DNA from: Elysia crispata
Taxonomy: Eukaryota; Mollusca; Gastropoda; Plakobranchidae
Length of the DNA stretch: 64,000 bases
Direction: 5' to 3'
Assembly: GCA_033675545.1 (NCBI GenBank)
Contig: JAWDGP010007289.1
Location: 347,501-411,500 of the forward strand
The notes beneath the pieces are model-generated. The model ran no database searches. It was given only the letters and a program-made list of their open reading frames with translations, and was not told the origin of the DNA. The position numbers were made by a program, and so were the translations under genes. Below are positions 44,049 through 59,527 of the stretch, one piece after another. Each line of letters starts with the position of its first letter. Position 1 is the first letter of the stretch.

Positions 44049-45382
44049 AATTATTCACCGATTTTTGGAACTGAAAATCAATTGAGAAAAAAATGAAATG
44101 CACGCTTTTAGTAATAACTGATTATTCTCCAAAAAACGTACGTGATGCTCAAATAGATGGGAATCATTGAAAACTGTGGTCAACAACTTTTTTTTTTTAT
44201 CTACCGTTCTTTGGCTGAAGTTTAGAAAACTCTAGAGTGAACCTCAATATATGATTGCTGCCCTTGAAGTCAAAAGTTTATTAATGTTAAGAGAATGCTA
44301 ATTTTGTTGAAAAAGGCAAACAAGGAGTGAGGAAAATCTGTTTAATTGTGAGAGATTTGACCTTCAGGATATTTATGATTTAATACTGCGCAGCTTCTTG
44401 TATGGGTAACAATAGCCACCTAGAGAAATAGTGTGAATGATCGTAAAGAGAAGCAGAACAAAAAACAACAGCATATAAATGGAAGCCAAATTAAATGACA
44501 AGAGGAAATCTTTTTTTTTTTCTGATGGAGTTCTCTGCAAGATTAAATCATCTGATAAAGCAAACCAAGGAACACTGCTTTAGTTTTTGTGGTTAAAAAA
44601 TAGAGAACTAAGAGGTTCTATCTGGAAACGTCAGTGGTATTTTTTAAGATTATAAATAGATCTCTCGGAAACGTGTGCAGCAGAATGTTAAAAGGACTCT
44701 CGGTTGATATCCTTAGCATTACAACAACAAACGGATTTTCATCGCTTTTTTTCTCTCTCACTCTCGCTTTCTCTCTCTTGTTCTCTTAGAAGCGTTTCTT
44801 TATCTACTTATCTATTTCACTTGCTTACTTCCTGTATCCAATTCTTTTTGTTTCTTTGTTTTAGTCTTATTTATTAGCGCCCCTTTCTCTCACACAATAC
44901 CCATATCTCTATCTCTGTCTCCCTCTCTCTGCCTGTCTTCCTGTCACTCTTTATCTCTCTTTTCCCAACCTAGTATCTATGTCGCACTTTGCCTTTTAGC
45001 CAAATTGCCTTTCTTTCTCTTTGTCTTTCACTCTTAGTTTCTTTTTATTTCTTGGATTTCGTATTTTTATTTAACATTGCTTTTTACCCTTTTTTATCTG
45101 AATTTCTTCTTTCTCAAAATTTTTTACCTAAATCTTTCCTATTCCTGAAAGCTTGACATGCATTTCTCATCTTCATTTTCTCCATCTCTGTATAAACAGA
45201 AAGTTTCAATTACCCTCTTCATGTCCTGTGAACAACTATCAGATGACTATTATTATTACCAGCACCTCATTTTGAAAGCTAAGCATTATTAGCAGTCGTT
45301 ACAATTCATATCTTACAGGCTGCTCCTCGCCCTCCCTTCTCCTCCTTTCTCCTCCCTTCTTATCCCTGTACTCAGTCTGAGT

Positions 45383-45387
<5 letters not shown>
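44047..45387. other. gene-free intronic stretch
   Basis: AT-rich, becoming strongly pyrimidine-rich from about 44750 onward (TCTT/CTTT type). No gene seen. Confidence 0.5.
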
Positions 45388-45449
<62 letters not shown>

Positions 45450-45559
45450 CTGTCTGTCTCTCACTCTCTCTCAGTCTGCTCTTTCTGTCTATCTCTGTCT
45501 TTCTTCTCCTATCCTCTCCTGCCCTGCCTGTATTTCTGATCCTCTCCCCCTCCCTCCCT

Positions 45560-45603
<44 letters not shown>

Positions 45604-45632
45604 CCCCCCCCCCCCCCACCACCACCACCACC
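45388..45632 (+). repeat. two (CT)n microsatellites, the second ending in C17 and (CCA)n
   Basis: CT at 45388-45445 and 45562-45600, with 17 C at 45601-45617 followed by CCA units. Confidence 0.93.
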
Positions 45633-46380
45633 CTCTGTCTCTGTCTTTCTCTCTTTCTTCTGTATTTTTACCTCATCATCATATTTTCTAGATAACATAA
45701 GCTCTCACATATATACCTTTATCATACGGCCTGCAATAATAGTTTCTCTCCAATGCCTTTTCTCTTCCTCTCCCCTGTGCGAGCCAAACTCCCTCTGCGA
45801 TGCTTCCCCGGTTTTACTCAAAGACCAACTTTGTATGACAAAGATCTAGATTTACATTTAGATCCAGCCGAGGAGGAAAAACACACGGAAAGAAAAAAAG
45901 AAAAAAAGAAACAGACATCGGCCATTAACACATAAATCCCTTGTCATGAATATGTAAGAACACAGCCACTTCTATGTTAACATGTTCTGACTGCCAAGTC
46001 TGTCTCCATAGATCTATAACCAAGAATAAAGAGGTTTTTAATTGCCGTGAAAATGAATTCCTTTCTTACCATACATTCAATTTTCTGTTCTTAGGTCGAG
46101 TGTATGTAAGAGTATCGTTCATTTTTTTCGTAGACACTTTTTTATGAAACAATTTCTCTCTTACACTGAGATTAAAATGAGCATTTATTTCCGTCTTAGC
46201 TATGTGGGAGTGTTTCTCTGATTGCGTCTATAAGAGTTTTTTGACTCTTTACTGTTTGAAGTCTTGGCTTCAGGTCGACCAGCTTGTTTCTGTCTGTGTC
46301 ACTGGCTTCTTTTTCATGTTAATCTAATTGTCGCTCACCCTCAATTTGTTTTTAATTTGGAAGAAGTCTTACATCTCCGC
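45633..46380. other. gene-free intronic stretch, nothing seen
   Basis: No supported feature. Confidence 0.5.
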
Positions 46381-46590
<210 letters not shown>

Positions 46591-46823
46591 CTTTTATTTA
46601 TCAGCCCATTCTGTCCTTCATTACTTTAAATAAAAAAATGTTACCTTCCTTACTAAATGACTGACTTAAATTTATGTGTTTCGTTCTCCTTTTCTTGTAG
46701 GGATGATGTTCTTCCGAGGTTTCGATCTTTGAAAAGATTCATTTCCGCTTAATTTCTCATGAAATCTTATTTCGAAGACAAAGAACCGTTGATGGAAGAC
46801 AACTAGGGGAGAAAAAGAGAGAA

Positions 46824-46853
46824 GGGGGGGGGGGGGGGGGGGGGTTGGGGGGG
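46824..46853 (+). repeat. G21-TT-G7 homopurine run
   Basis: Twenty-one G, TT and seven G. Strong potential for G-quadruplex formation, and prone to assembly or length error. Confidence 0.9.
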
Positions 46854-48000
46854 TGTGAGAGAAAAGGTGACGCAAGACATGAATGGTTCGGAGGAAAAGC
46901 ATCTGTTGTGATAAGGGGGACCTACTTTTTCTAACCAGAAGTTGAATTAAGAGGAGCGGGGAAATTAGAATAGAAGCTGATTTGGAGTCGAGACAGGCTC
47001 TTCTCGAAACTATTTTGAGAAAGGAAGACACCAAGATCTAGATTCTCTAAGATACAAGAGGGAAAGGAAGGTAAGAAGGAATTAGAATGAAGTTTTTGTT
47101 GAAGAGTGAGGGAAATTTCCCTGTTTAAAGTAAAAGGTTGAGACTAAAGTTTGCTTTTACTGTTTTTACGAGAGTGTGGGAGGAGGAGAACGTGAGATAG
47201 CATAGGGAGGTAGAGGCTGAGCCATTTGACCGAAGAAAAAAATAAACAAAAACAAAACAAAAAGTAGGAGGAGGAAATAGAAACCAGACTAAAACCCACA
47301 AACATAAAAATATAATGTACCTCACTTCTCTCTCCACCCCTACCCCACTTCACTTAATATGAACCTCCAATCACATTTTTTTTTAAATCTAAAAAATTCT
47401 TCTTTAAGGCCAGCTATCCCATCCAACTTGTGTTACTATTTTTATCTCCACTATGCAATTATCACGACGTCTATTGACTACTTTTGACTTCACTTTTTAT
47501 TTTTACGTTTTGCACGTTGTATTCGACCAACAGCTATTCACATCCTTAAGCTTAACTTTCATATACCTGCGCCTACCCACCGTAGAGGCTTAGTTGAGGA
47601 GATCCAATCGCTATAAATCTTACTAAAAATCTACTTTAACCTTACTTGTCTTTCCTTTCTTTCAAGTTTTGCGATTGCAAAGCATTTTCTGAGTTTGCTC
47701 TAATGCTACTCTGAACTGGGCTTCCATCATTTAGTGATTTACGTTCTATGATAATCCACTCTGGCTTGTCTTTTCCGCTTTATCCATGATGCATCCTTGT
47801 TGCATTAGTGTACAAGGTTGCTTGGGGAGCCTCATTGTCATTATTATGATAAATCTTTTTAAGTTCAAGTAAGGTTGAAGCTAAGCCTTAAAGTGCACCA
47901 AGTAATGAACGCTTTGGTGTGTAAATACAGGTTATTAATCATCATGTCTGTAGAGCTAAATCTGTCGTTATTCATAAAATCAGATGCACTCTGCGTGTCT
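46854..48000. other. gene-free intronic stretch, nothing seen
   Basis: The first 300 bases are purine-rich and the rest is AT-rich. No coding signal. Confidence 0.5.
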
Positions 48001-48071
48001 GCACGCTTGCCTGTCTGTCAGTCTGTAGGTCTGCTTGTCTGTCTGACTGTCTGTCTGTCTCTGTCTCTGTC

Positions 48072-48167
<96 letters not shown>
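48001..48167 (+). repeat. (GTCT)n-(CT)n microsatellite
   Basis: GTCT units with variants, then about 50 bp of CT. A pyrimidine-rich segment continues to about 48470. Confidence 0.94.
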
Positions 48168-48170
<3 letters not shown>

Positions 48171-48470
48171 CCCACTCATCCCCCTCTCTCTTTACACCTT
48201 TGACTCTGCCAAACTGCCACTCTTTTTCTCTCTTTATCCGCTCCCTCGCTCCGCTCTTCCTCACTATTGCTTCCCATGTCGTTCTGTCTCTTTATTTCTG
48301 TTCACATATTCCCTCTTTCCTCTGACTTCCTCACTTTGTCTCTGTCTCCTCTCTCCTCTCTTCCCTTCTACACTCCTTTTTCTATTTTATTTCTCCCTGC
48401 TTCTTATCTCTATGTATTTCTTCTCTCTATCTCCCTTCCCTTCTCTGTTGCTCTGTCCCTGTCTCTAGCA

Positions 48471-49469
48471 GGACATAATGTTCCGAGGTCCCGTCCTCTA
48501 CGACCCATTTGTTGTCAGTGCTGTTTGCGTGCAGGGGCTATCATGACTGCTCATTAGGTCTAGTGGACAGTGCGTGGCTCTGCCTGTGGCCCTGTGTGTG
48601 GTCAGAGGGGACCACTAGCGAGCACCACCCTCCACATAACATGACAATAATGGGCTCGAGGTGGTGCTGAATCCTTTCTAATAAAGGGTTGAGTTCCATA
48701 AAACCGGGGAAATAAATTTCTATTAGAGACAGGATGAAAAAATTTTGATGTTGTTTTGCTTTTAATTAATACGTTTCGCCTGAGAATCGCACCCTAGGTT
48801 ATCAATTTACACTACTGCAGTTGTAAAGAGAAGACATCTAGGAAACGTATCTAGATAGATGAAGCAAAAAAATGCGGATGCAAAAAAAAAAAAAAAACAC
48901 AAGGAAAACCTTATTGAACCATCCAATCTTGATTTTCACATGCAGTGGATGGGTCACACGAATAGATAATTGGATGGTATGATATCAACTCAAACGATTA
49001 ACTTTGCAAAGAGTGAAGAGTAAGCACTAAGTAAATGTAGAGGGAAAAAATCTTATCACACCATCAACCAATCTTGATTTTCACACGTTAAGCTATGTAA
49101 CCCAAGTAGCTCTAGGTCAGACAGCCATCAATGAGGTGATTAGGGCAATCCATCAACATGGATCTTTTCGTTGAATCTGGTTTCAACATCCTCAACTATT
49201 AAATAGTCCACAGTGCATTTCAATGGTGTGGCCAATTATACACCGAAGAAGATGTATGTGTGTGTGCGTGTGTCTGTGAGTGTTTGTGGGGAAAAAGGGT
49301 GTGTGTGTGGGGGGAGGTTATGCCCAAGCTACAGTAAGAGAGCTAAGAAATCATACGAGTCGAACAAATCATAGCCATTTAGGTTTCCTTAAGTCTCACT
49401 GAGTCTGTTCGTCTGTCTATCTTATATTTGTATATCAATCTGAAACATATCCGTTTTTACCTGTCAATC
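48471..49469. other. gene-free intronic stretch
   Basis: No gene seen. A GT-rich stretch lies at 49255-49315. Two similar segments, catccaatcttgattttcacat near 48920 and a related copy near 49065, hint at a small local duplication. Confidence 0.4.
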
Positions 49470-49493
49470 TTCCCCTCCTCCCCCCCCCCCCCC

Positions 49494-49573
<80 letters not shown>
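49470..49573 (+). repeat. C14 run followed by (CT)n
   Basis: Fourteen C at 49480-49493, AA, then about 78 bp of CT. Confidence 0.95.
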
Positions 49574-49576
<3 letters not shown>

Positions 49577-50613
49577 CCCCTCCCAGTTCCTTCCATTCCT
49601 GAAAGTAGCTGTATGATCCACAAAAGAAAAGCTGGCTGATAGAACCCAACCTAAACAGGACACTTAGAGGCCAATGAGCCACCTCTGCTGTCAGAGTTTG
49701 ACATGACTTCAGGCCCTGGCCTATCGCGTCCAGTTTGCCATTACTCACTAACTGTGGTTGTCACAAGTTGCTGCCATTATCTCTATTGGAGAAGCTGAGT
49801 TATGAGCGGAGGGAGGGGAATGTCAGCACATCACAGTCACTGTCTGGGGAGGATTGGAGATGATTAGGATTAGTCCTGGCGAGGACTGTAGGACTTCGTG
49901 TGGTACTCTTCTGCGTTATTCGATGCAATTCACTCAGTGTGTAGCAAAATGGTTGCCCTGGTTGTCAGTGAGACAGTGTCAGGCGAAAAACTTTTCTTGA
50001 TCATTGAGTGACAATATTGAACACGTCTATGGTTTTACAATGTGTAGTTAGATTTTAAAAACGCAACACTATATATTTTTTTATGAGAAGTTCAATTTTA
50101 TAATGGATTTCGTTGTAAATAATATTCAGCCTTAAAGAAATCGGATGTAGGATTATAACTATGTCATAACCAGAAACTCTTTTGTTCAATTTAAGTTGAT
50201 TAAATATTTATCTATGAAACTCAGCACAGGATGTTTTTACAAAATATAAAGTATACTTAGCTTTAGCCAAACTCTTAAGGTGCATAATCATACAAGACAA
50301 CACTCCAGCCACTATTTCAAAGTCATTTACAACGAAACAAAAAAAAAAAAAAGAAGAATAAAAAACAATGTTTTAAGTTTTCACAGTTGGTATAACTGCA
50401 TGGTCATGATTGGATAGCATCAGGTTCTGCAAGACCGATTGCCATTTCACCCTAGTTTCTTTACTATTGAACCTTCATGCTCGACCCTCTTTGGTTGGTT
50501 GTTTTTTGTTTTGTTTTTTGTACTCTAGATCTGTTACTGCAGTGTAAAAATAAGGAAATTATTCTCCAAGTTCCTGCCCGGTGTGATTCTGATGTTTTTC
50601 AGCGTAACTGCTC

Positions 50614-50614
<1 letters not shown>

Positions 50615-50677
<63 letters not shown>
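50615..50677. repeat. (TA)n microsatellite
   Basis: About 30 TA units. Confidence 0.95.
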
Positions 50678-53275
<2,598 letters not shown>

Positions 53276-53370
53276 CTCGCAATTACAAGCGCACACGCGC
53301 ACCAAACATGAAACTTCCTTGCTTGTTTTTCTGTGCAATATTACTAGCTATTGGATTCTCGCTAGATCCC

Positions 53371-53400
53371 GGTGTGCGTGTGTGTGTGTGTGTGTGTGGG
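53371..53400 (+). repeat. (GT)n short repeat
   Basis: About 14 GT units with one GC. Confidence 0.85.
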
Positions 53401-54035
53401 GTTGTTTTAAGTCACAAAAAGATGCGTGCTAGATCTAGTACTCGCAGTCGGGATAATTTAGCGCTGTCGTTTTTGTCACTGTTTTACTGGTTTCAGTAGA
53501 TACATTTAGCTATGTACAGAGAGATAAATTCGTTTTACAATGCCACCTGCTGATTTCCCACATTAGCTCTATAGTTCAGGAAAAATGAGATTAAATGAGA
53601 TATTTTGTATCATCGAAAGTGAAAATATGAGCCTATCACTTTTTTTTTTTTGGCGTGGTGGGGGGTTTGGAGGGGGGAGGGGCGGTGAAAGAGCAGAGCT
53701 TTCTAGGATTTAAATGATATTAAGTACTTTCACAGTTTGATATTCTGTACTTTCTTGAATTGTGTTTTCTGTAATGGCACTTTCCCTCTCTCTGACTGTG
53801 TAGTCTCTTCCTCTCAATCTTTCCAAACTTTTCTTTATTTCTCTCTGTATCACCAAATCACTTTCTCCATCACTCATTTCAGTTTTTGCATCAATTTCTG
53901 TCTCTTTGTTCCTCTTCCCTCACCCTTTTACTTTCAAACACCATTCATTTTTTTTTTTTTTTTGCCGTTTCACTCGCTCTGGATTTATGTTTGTCTCTCC
54001 TAACTCTCTTATCCACTTCGTTATAACGATTACAC

Positions 54036-54039
<4 letters not shown>

Positions 54040-54113
<74 letters not shown>
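54040..54113 (+). repeat. (CT)n microsatellite
   Basis: Pure CT of about 72 bp in a generally pyrimidine-rich neighbourhood (53760-54210). Confidence 0.95.
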
Positions 54114-54115
<2 letters not shown>

Positions 54116-54209
54116 ACCATTCTATCCTCCTCCACTCTTTCTCCATGTTCCAAGAACTTTCACCCTCCTCGATTTCTCTTTCGTGCTTTATCATTGTTCT
54201 ATCTTTCTC

Positions 54210-55338
54210 ATCACCAGACGCATCAGGTTTAGTTAATTCGTTCATACATGTAGACATCAGTCTACAAGTCCTCTATTATATCAGAGGTGTTGACAAAGAG
54301 GTATGCGGGGCATTATCAACTATGCACTAATGTCAATTCTTTGGTATAGGCGTTGAAATTCCACTGTGTGGTCGTATTTATTGATGATGCTTAACCTTAT
54401 GTAGGTCTTTTGTCGTTGAAAAGTTTACAGGATGGTCACAAATCTATGAAACAGCTTTAGATAGTTGGTGTAGCAGTATCTTTATAGACGATAATATGGA
54501 CAGTTCTCGGATGAATAAAGAATCATTGGAAAACATTTTGTTTCGCTGTGCTATGTGTAGGGATAATCTATAATTTCCCTTTTCAAATGATAATATGAAT
54601 TGTTGACCGAAATGAGCACTGTATCAAACATTTTAAAATGATGAATATCAATATAGTTATCATTACGTCTTTCATGGGACATTAGACAAATAGACAGACT
54701 AATAAGCATATAAGGAGTCGTTGAACATTAAAATAAGAATCAAGCGGTTTCAAACTTATTGTTCTTTGCAAATGGTTGTGTCAAACTACATTTTTCTAGG
54801 AATAATCAGCTGTATTTCGTTGTGAGGATATTACGAGAGCTTATGGTTGGTCATGTCATTAGCCATCTGCTCACAGAGCTATAAATTAGCCTGCCTACTA
54901 AAGCTGTCACCATGAGCTTCCCCTCAGGCTGCGACATCCTTGAGCAGTGTTGCGGTTACTTTCATAGCGGGTTCAGTATCATACTGAGTTGTTGAGCGAA
55001 AACACTTGCCGACGTCACGCTCGAGATAGTGCCTCTTTATTTTTTGAAGACAGCCATGACGTCTTTTTTGCAAATAATCGCATTAAATTTGCCCATTTTA
55101 AGGATAATAATTATCACTGAATTTGTATGACTCAATATAAAGAAACTTCAGTGAGTGTTCGAGCCTGAGCACTGATCTAGTTAGAGATTTCTTCAGCTTG
55201 GAGTTGGACACATTAATTTAATTCCTGAAAATTACAGTGGTACTCATAATCATTGTCTAGACTACTCAATCTTAACTTTACTGCAATCGGGTTCTTCTCT
55301 TACTCTTTTGCTTCCTCTTATGAGAACATTTGCGCTTC

Positions 55339-55339
<1 letters not shown>
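54210..55339. other. gene-free stretch, nothing seen
   Basis: AT-rich unique sequence between two CT tracts. Confidence 0.5.

Positions 55340-55407
<68 letters not shown>
55340..55407 (+). repeat. (CT)n microsatellite
   Basis: Pure CT of about 66 bp. Confidence 0.95.
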
Positions 55408-55409
<2 letters not shown>

Positions 55410-56015
55410 CTCTTCGGTTCCTATTTCAATCCGTCTGAAGTTTCTATCCCACCCGTGAGCCTCCAGGTCTATTATACTATGCAGATTGGTTTAACTTCTT
55501 CGATGCTTCCGTTTCCTTTTCTTCTCTGGTGTCCCTGAGGGAACGCCTCGTTTGCTGACCTTGTGATTACTAACCGATTTTAATCCGCATCATTACTTCA
55601 GCCAAAGTTGCTCCACATAATGAGTCCCACCGGACTTGCCCATTCTCCGCACAGCTCGAAGTAATCGGGTTATTAGTGTAGAATAGATTTGCTCGTTGTA
55701 CTGCCCCAGATTAAGACTGAGATGAAGCAGCCAGAACATGTTACCTCACGGGATAAATGAACTTTACATGTAAGAGTGTTAAATAAACATGGCGTTTCAT
55801 TTGCATCACATCTAGCAGTAGCCCGATACTGAATTGAACGATTTAAAACATGTTTGAAATATTGATATCAGACGATGAAGTTTCCAAGTAAGAATTCAAA
55901 TAAATATTTTTTTGTGAAGCTGTCATAAATCCGCTCGACTTAAGCTACAAATTAAATATCATGGTGAGAAATTGGTAAAAAGGTTTCGCTTTTATAAAGC
56001 ATAATTTGCACTAAA
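55408..56015 (+). promoter_or_regulatory. presumed 5'UTR/promoter region of isoform B
   Basis: The exon at 56016 seems to begin a transcript, so its promoter should lie here. I cannot point to a start site. A TATAAAG at 55992-55998 is too close to the ATG (18-24 bases) to act as a usual TATA box for this start. The call is purely positional. Confidence 0.25.
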
Positions 56016-58307
56016 ATGGCCGGTGGACGAAAACATAACAAGAAACGTCGGAAGAAAAACTGGCGCAGTGTGTTGGAAGGATGCTTCAACAAGAACCCGT
56101 TCAGCACAGCACCATCTGGAGCTCGAGAGAGTACTCCAACTGATAGGGAAAACCAACAAGGCAGCAACAACAGTCCCAGGACACACCCGTCCTCTTCTCA
56201 CACAGAAGGTGCACAAGCCCGTGCAGAACCTCCGCAGCAGTGCGATGAAGCACCGCCCTCTATTCGCTCAGAGGATCTCCCCATACGTGGCATCCTTAAA
56301 AAGTCTCAGACAACCTGTTCAGTCGGCTCCGGGATTTATGCCGAGGCAGCTGTGGATGTTCCCGACGCCCTGTTGCACTCCCTTCGACCTGAGTCGGAAT
56401 GGTCTCAGGTCAGACCTGCCTATTTGTTGAATAACAGCAGACACCAGAGCGATGCCAGGGTCGCTAGCGGCAGCAATTGTGCCTTTTCATATCAAACACC
56501 GCCTTTTTCTTCCTGTAAGTCAAGTCCCGATACGCCCTTTTCTTCTCAGCTCAACAAAGGTCGCCCCAGGCCAAACTCCTACCATGAGGGTGACTTTCGA
56601 TGCAGTAGTAATTCACCCGCTTTTGAGAATCCGTACAGTACCCCTGACGTTGCTCATAAACGTTATAGTGACACACCAAAAAACCATCGACCGTTTTACC
56701 TCTCCAGACAAACAGACCCTGCTTGTGAAAGCGGCCGCCATAACCAACCGACATACTATAACATCCGTAACAAGCGGTCAACAAAGTCTGCAGTGGACGA
56801 AGGTGGCCTGGAGAGTCCTGTGTATAGCAGGCCGGCCTATATGCGGTATGAACTGGACCAAGCTTATGCCCACCCGCTGCAGAGGGCTGGAACTCCTGAC
56901 ACAAAGCGACGAAGGTCACCACAACATCTTCGATCCCGCTTACCTGACGAATCAAAATCTGTTGACGCTGACCCGGTCTATGTCCAGCTTGAGCAAATAC
57001 AGCAGAGGAAACTGGAGAAAAGAGCACAGCAAAGACAGTACCATATATCATCTCAGCAGCAGCAAGACGTGCGTGTCCCCAAGGGTGAGGCTCGCTCTGC
57101 CCTGCTTTACCCAGCCTCATCTTGGCATGGCGCAGTTATAATGGCAGCGAATTCGGCACCTCCCACTCGTCGAAAATTGCTGCCCATGCTGGAATATAAA
57201 TCACCTTCGACTGCAAAGAAAATAAACCCTATAGAAAACGATGTAGATCCTAAAGCCCTCAGTCCTAAAAAGAGACCGATCTCTTCAATGTGGAAAAAGA
57301 TTGACAGTGAGGTAGAAGTTTATAATTGTAGAAGTCCAAATTCTTCCCCCGATCGCATCAACTCAAATAAAATTACAGAACACATACATTTAAGCCCAAT
57401 CGAAAGATTTGACCGACATCAAGATCCTGCATGTTCCACGAAAAGCACAAGTGACGGGAGAGTGTCAAATTATAGCCGTTACATTACAAGTGCTCTTCCC
57501 CGCTCAAGAGATCCCATACGCAAGCCTATGGGCTCCCGACACTCGTTGTCTCCCAGCAACCCGCTTGCAAGAGTTCTTCCCCTTGGAGTTCGTGAATGGA
57601 GCTCCAGCAATGCACTCCTAGTGGACGGTCGTCACCAGGACCAGGCGCAGCCGATGCATGACCACCAGTCGGCCATACATGCTGCTGAAACTGCAGCGGC
57701 GAGGTTGCTGGCGGTCGAGGCTGGCTCTAGTGCTACACTGGGACTCGATCCTAAGGCTCAGACTGTTGAGGTCAGCTCCCAGATATACGCTACCGTCACA
57801 CGCTCGTCCAAATGTCAAGGCCGCGATGGGGCCTCCTACATCTACACCAGCTGTGTCTCCTGGAAGAAAGAGGAGAGGCCAACACTTTCTAGGACAGGGA
57901 TTAGAAACATTCCGAGTACAAGCTATACTTACAGTTACTCCGACGATGAAGAAGACGAATTTTACAGTGTAAACAAAAACCAAACTCGAGGACAGCAAAG
58001 AAATTACACATTGCCGTCGCCATACTCCTCCCCTCCACCTCTTCCCCCTCGCCGGTGGTCAGGACAGTTTGTGAGGGATGATGGTGGTCACTATAGCGGT
58101 CTATCAGCTCGGGAGAATGGAGGATATTGTCAGCCTCAGGGAGATTACTATGGTCAACAGAGACAATATCACCGTCAGCTGGACTCTCAAGCCGGCCGCC
58201 GCCAGGCAGCTCGACCACCGCTGCCTTCTTATGAGGAGATAATTGAGGCGCGGATACGGTATGGCCGCACCAGGCCCGTGTCATGGTGCGGGGTTGGATC
58301 CTGTCAG
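56016..58307 (+). CDS. KIAA1217/SRCIN1-like: alternative N-terminal coding exon (isoform B) of the SKT/p140Cap family gene
   Basis: There are 764 open codons from an ATG in strong context (aaaATGG), with an in-frame TAA 21 bases upstream. The exon ends CAG with a GTATAT donor at 58308 (phase 0), so it joins 59372 in frame. The start MAGGRKHNKKRRKKNW is highly basic. Next come RGILKKSQT (about residues 90-98), many Ser/Pro/Gln-rich disordered stretches, a polyglutamine-rich patch near residues 340-355, an acidic SDDEEDEF block (about 644-651), a class II SH3 ligand PPLPPRRW (about 674-681) and PPLPSYEEI (about 739-747). The only nearby upstream AG (55998-55999) would give a phase matching neither 16035 nor 29040. 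I therefore read this as an alternative first coding exon with its own promoter. It could instead be a separate gene reading through to the same exon. The direct link to 59372 rests on phase and adjacency only. Confidence 0.72.
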
Positions 58308-59371
58308 GTATATTTATATCTGACCGAATAACATCTTCATGTCATATCTTTTTATTTCTTTTTTTTTTTACTACCGTAACAGATTTTGTACCATTTATTG
58401 TCTTCGCACCAGATTATAATACATTGATGTCTCTTAAAAATTGCAAAATTTCGAAATTCAGTAACTTCAACTTGGTGTGTGGAACACAAAGAAAAATTGG
58501 ACCACATAATTATTTCATGGCTGCTAAGTAGGCCTTATCTTTAAACAACATACTGTAGCGAACATCAGGATATATCTATTGTGCCCTTTTGTCCCTTCTT
58601 CTTTTGACATTTTATACAGGTGTAAAATCTTGCTTTTTCACTTTTATGTTGCTTGCTCTCTCCTTTTTTTTTCTTCCTCTTCTCCTGCTCCTTTTCCCCT
58701 CTTCATCCCACTTCTTCTCCTCCTCATCATCTTTGCGTTTTGATTCTCCATCCTCTCTTTCGTCTCCTCTCTTTTTCTCATCGTTTGTCTCTCTACTTTT
58801 TTTTTCAATGCTAAAATTAGAGAATATTTTTTGTGATTGAAAAATATGTCAATTACTCCATTGACTTCCCTAAGTCGTTCTTTAATACTTACGTTATTTA
58901 AAAAAAAAAAAAAAATTCAGGTCCTCTTAAGGGTGTTTACACAGTTATTCTTCGTGGGGTTTAAGCCGGGCATCTGAAATTGAGCAATGCTCACCTCTCA
59001 GAGAACAAATGTCTTATAATTACGTGAAGAAACAATTTCAATGCGAGATGTGACTTTAAGGCCTATTCGGCCTGTAAATGAAAAAAAAAATCGTTCTCTA
59101 CTCATAAAATGTCAACGGAAACGTGCAAAAGTTTATTTAACTTTTTGGGCTGATTCGTTTCGACCTCAGGCTTTAAAATTAGTTACATGTAGGATATTAA
59201 GGGCGATAAACTTTTATTATTTTATTAGGAACTAATAAATACGCGTTGATAAGGGGAGACCAACTTCTTGACTACTTTTTCCATGTAGTGATATATAACT
59301 ACGATAACTAAAAACCCTTCTTTCTATCCCCCCCACACACACACACACCTTTCTCATACCCCATCACGCAG
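58308..59371 (+). other. intron between the isoform B exon and the shared exon
   Basis: A 1064-bp intron runs from the GTATAT donor to the cacgcag acceptor (phase 0). It contains a pyrimidine-rich stretch at 58660-58810, an A-run at 58900-58914 and a C7-(AC)n tract at about 59330-59348, just before the acceptor. Nothing else is seen. Confidence 0.6.
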
Positions 59372-59527
59372 AAGACTGACCAGAAACGAGAGGCGTTCAT
59401 GCAGCTGCTTGCCCAGCGCTACCCCCAGTACGCTGACCGGATCCAAGGGACTGGCACCGGAAGTCCTGGGGACAGGACAGCCAGCAGCAGTAGCGCTTCT
59501 CCATCGCCCCAACCAGAGTCCGAGCGG
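59372..59527 (+). CDS. KIAA1217/SRCIN1-like: SKT/p140Cap family scaffold protein, shared conserved exon (KREAF motif)
   Basis: This is a 156-bp phase 0-0 exon of 52 codons. The acceptor catcacgcag ends at 59371, after a C/CA-rich tract, and the GTGAGT donor starts at 59528. It opens with KTDQKREAFMQLLAQRYPQ, then a short Gly/Ser/Pro linker ending QPESER. Human SRCIN1 has DRKRDAFMDHLKSKYPQ and SKT has DRKREAFLEHLKQKYP at the same place, just after the RRHT motif. This is the most diagnostic block in the window. The function of this helix-like segment is not known to me. The gene must continue past the window, because the AIP3-like and coiled-coil regions of the family have not yet appeared. 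The comparison is from memory and not computed. Confidence 0.85.

Noticed and set aside
55992-55998. TATAAAG as TATA box of isoform B
   Set aside because: It lies only about 20 bases before the ATG, so transcription would start at or after the start codon.
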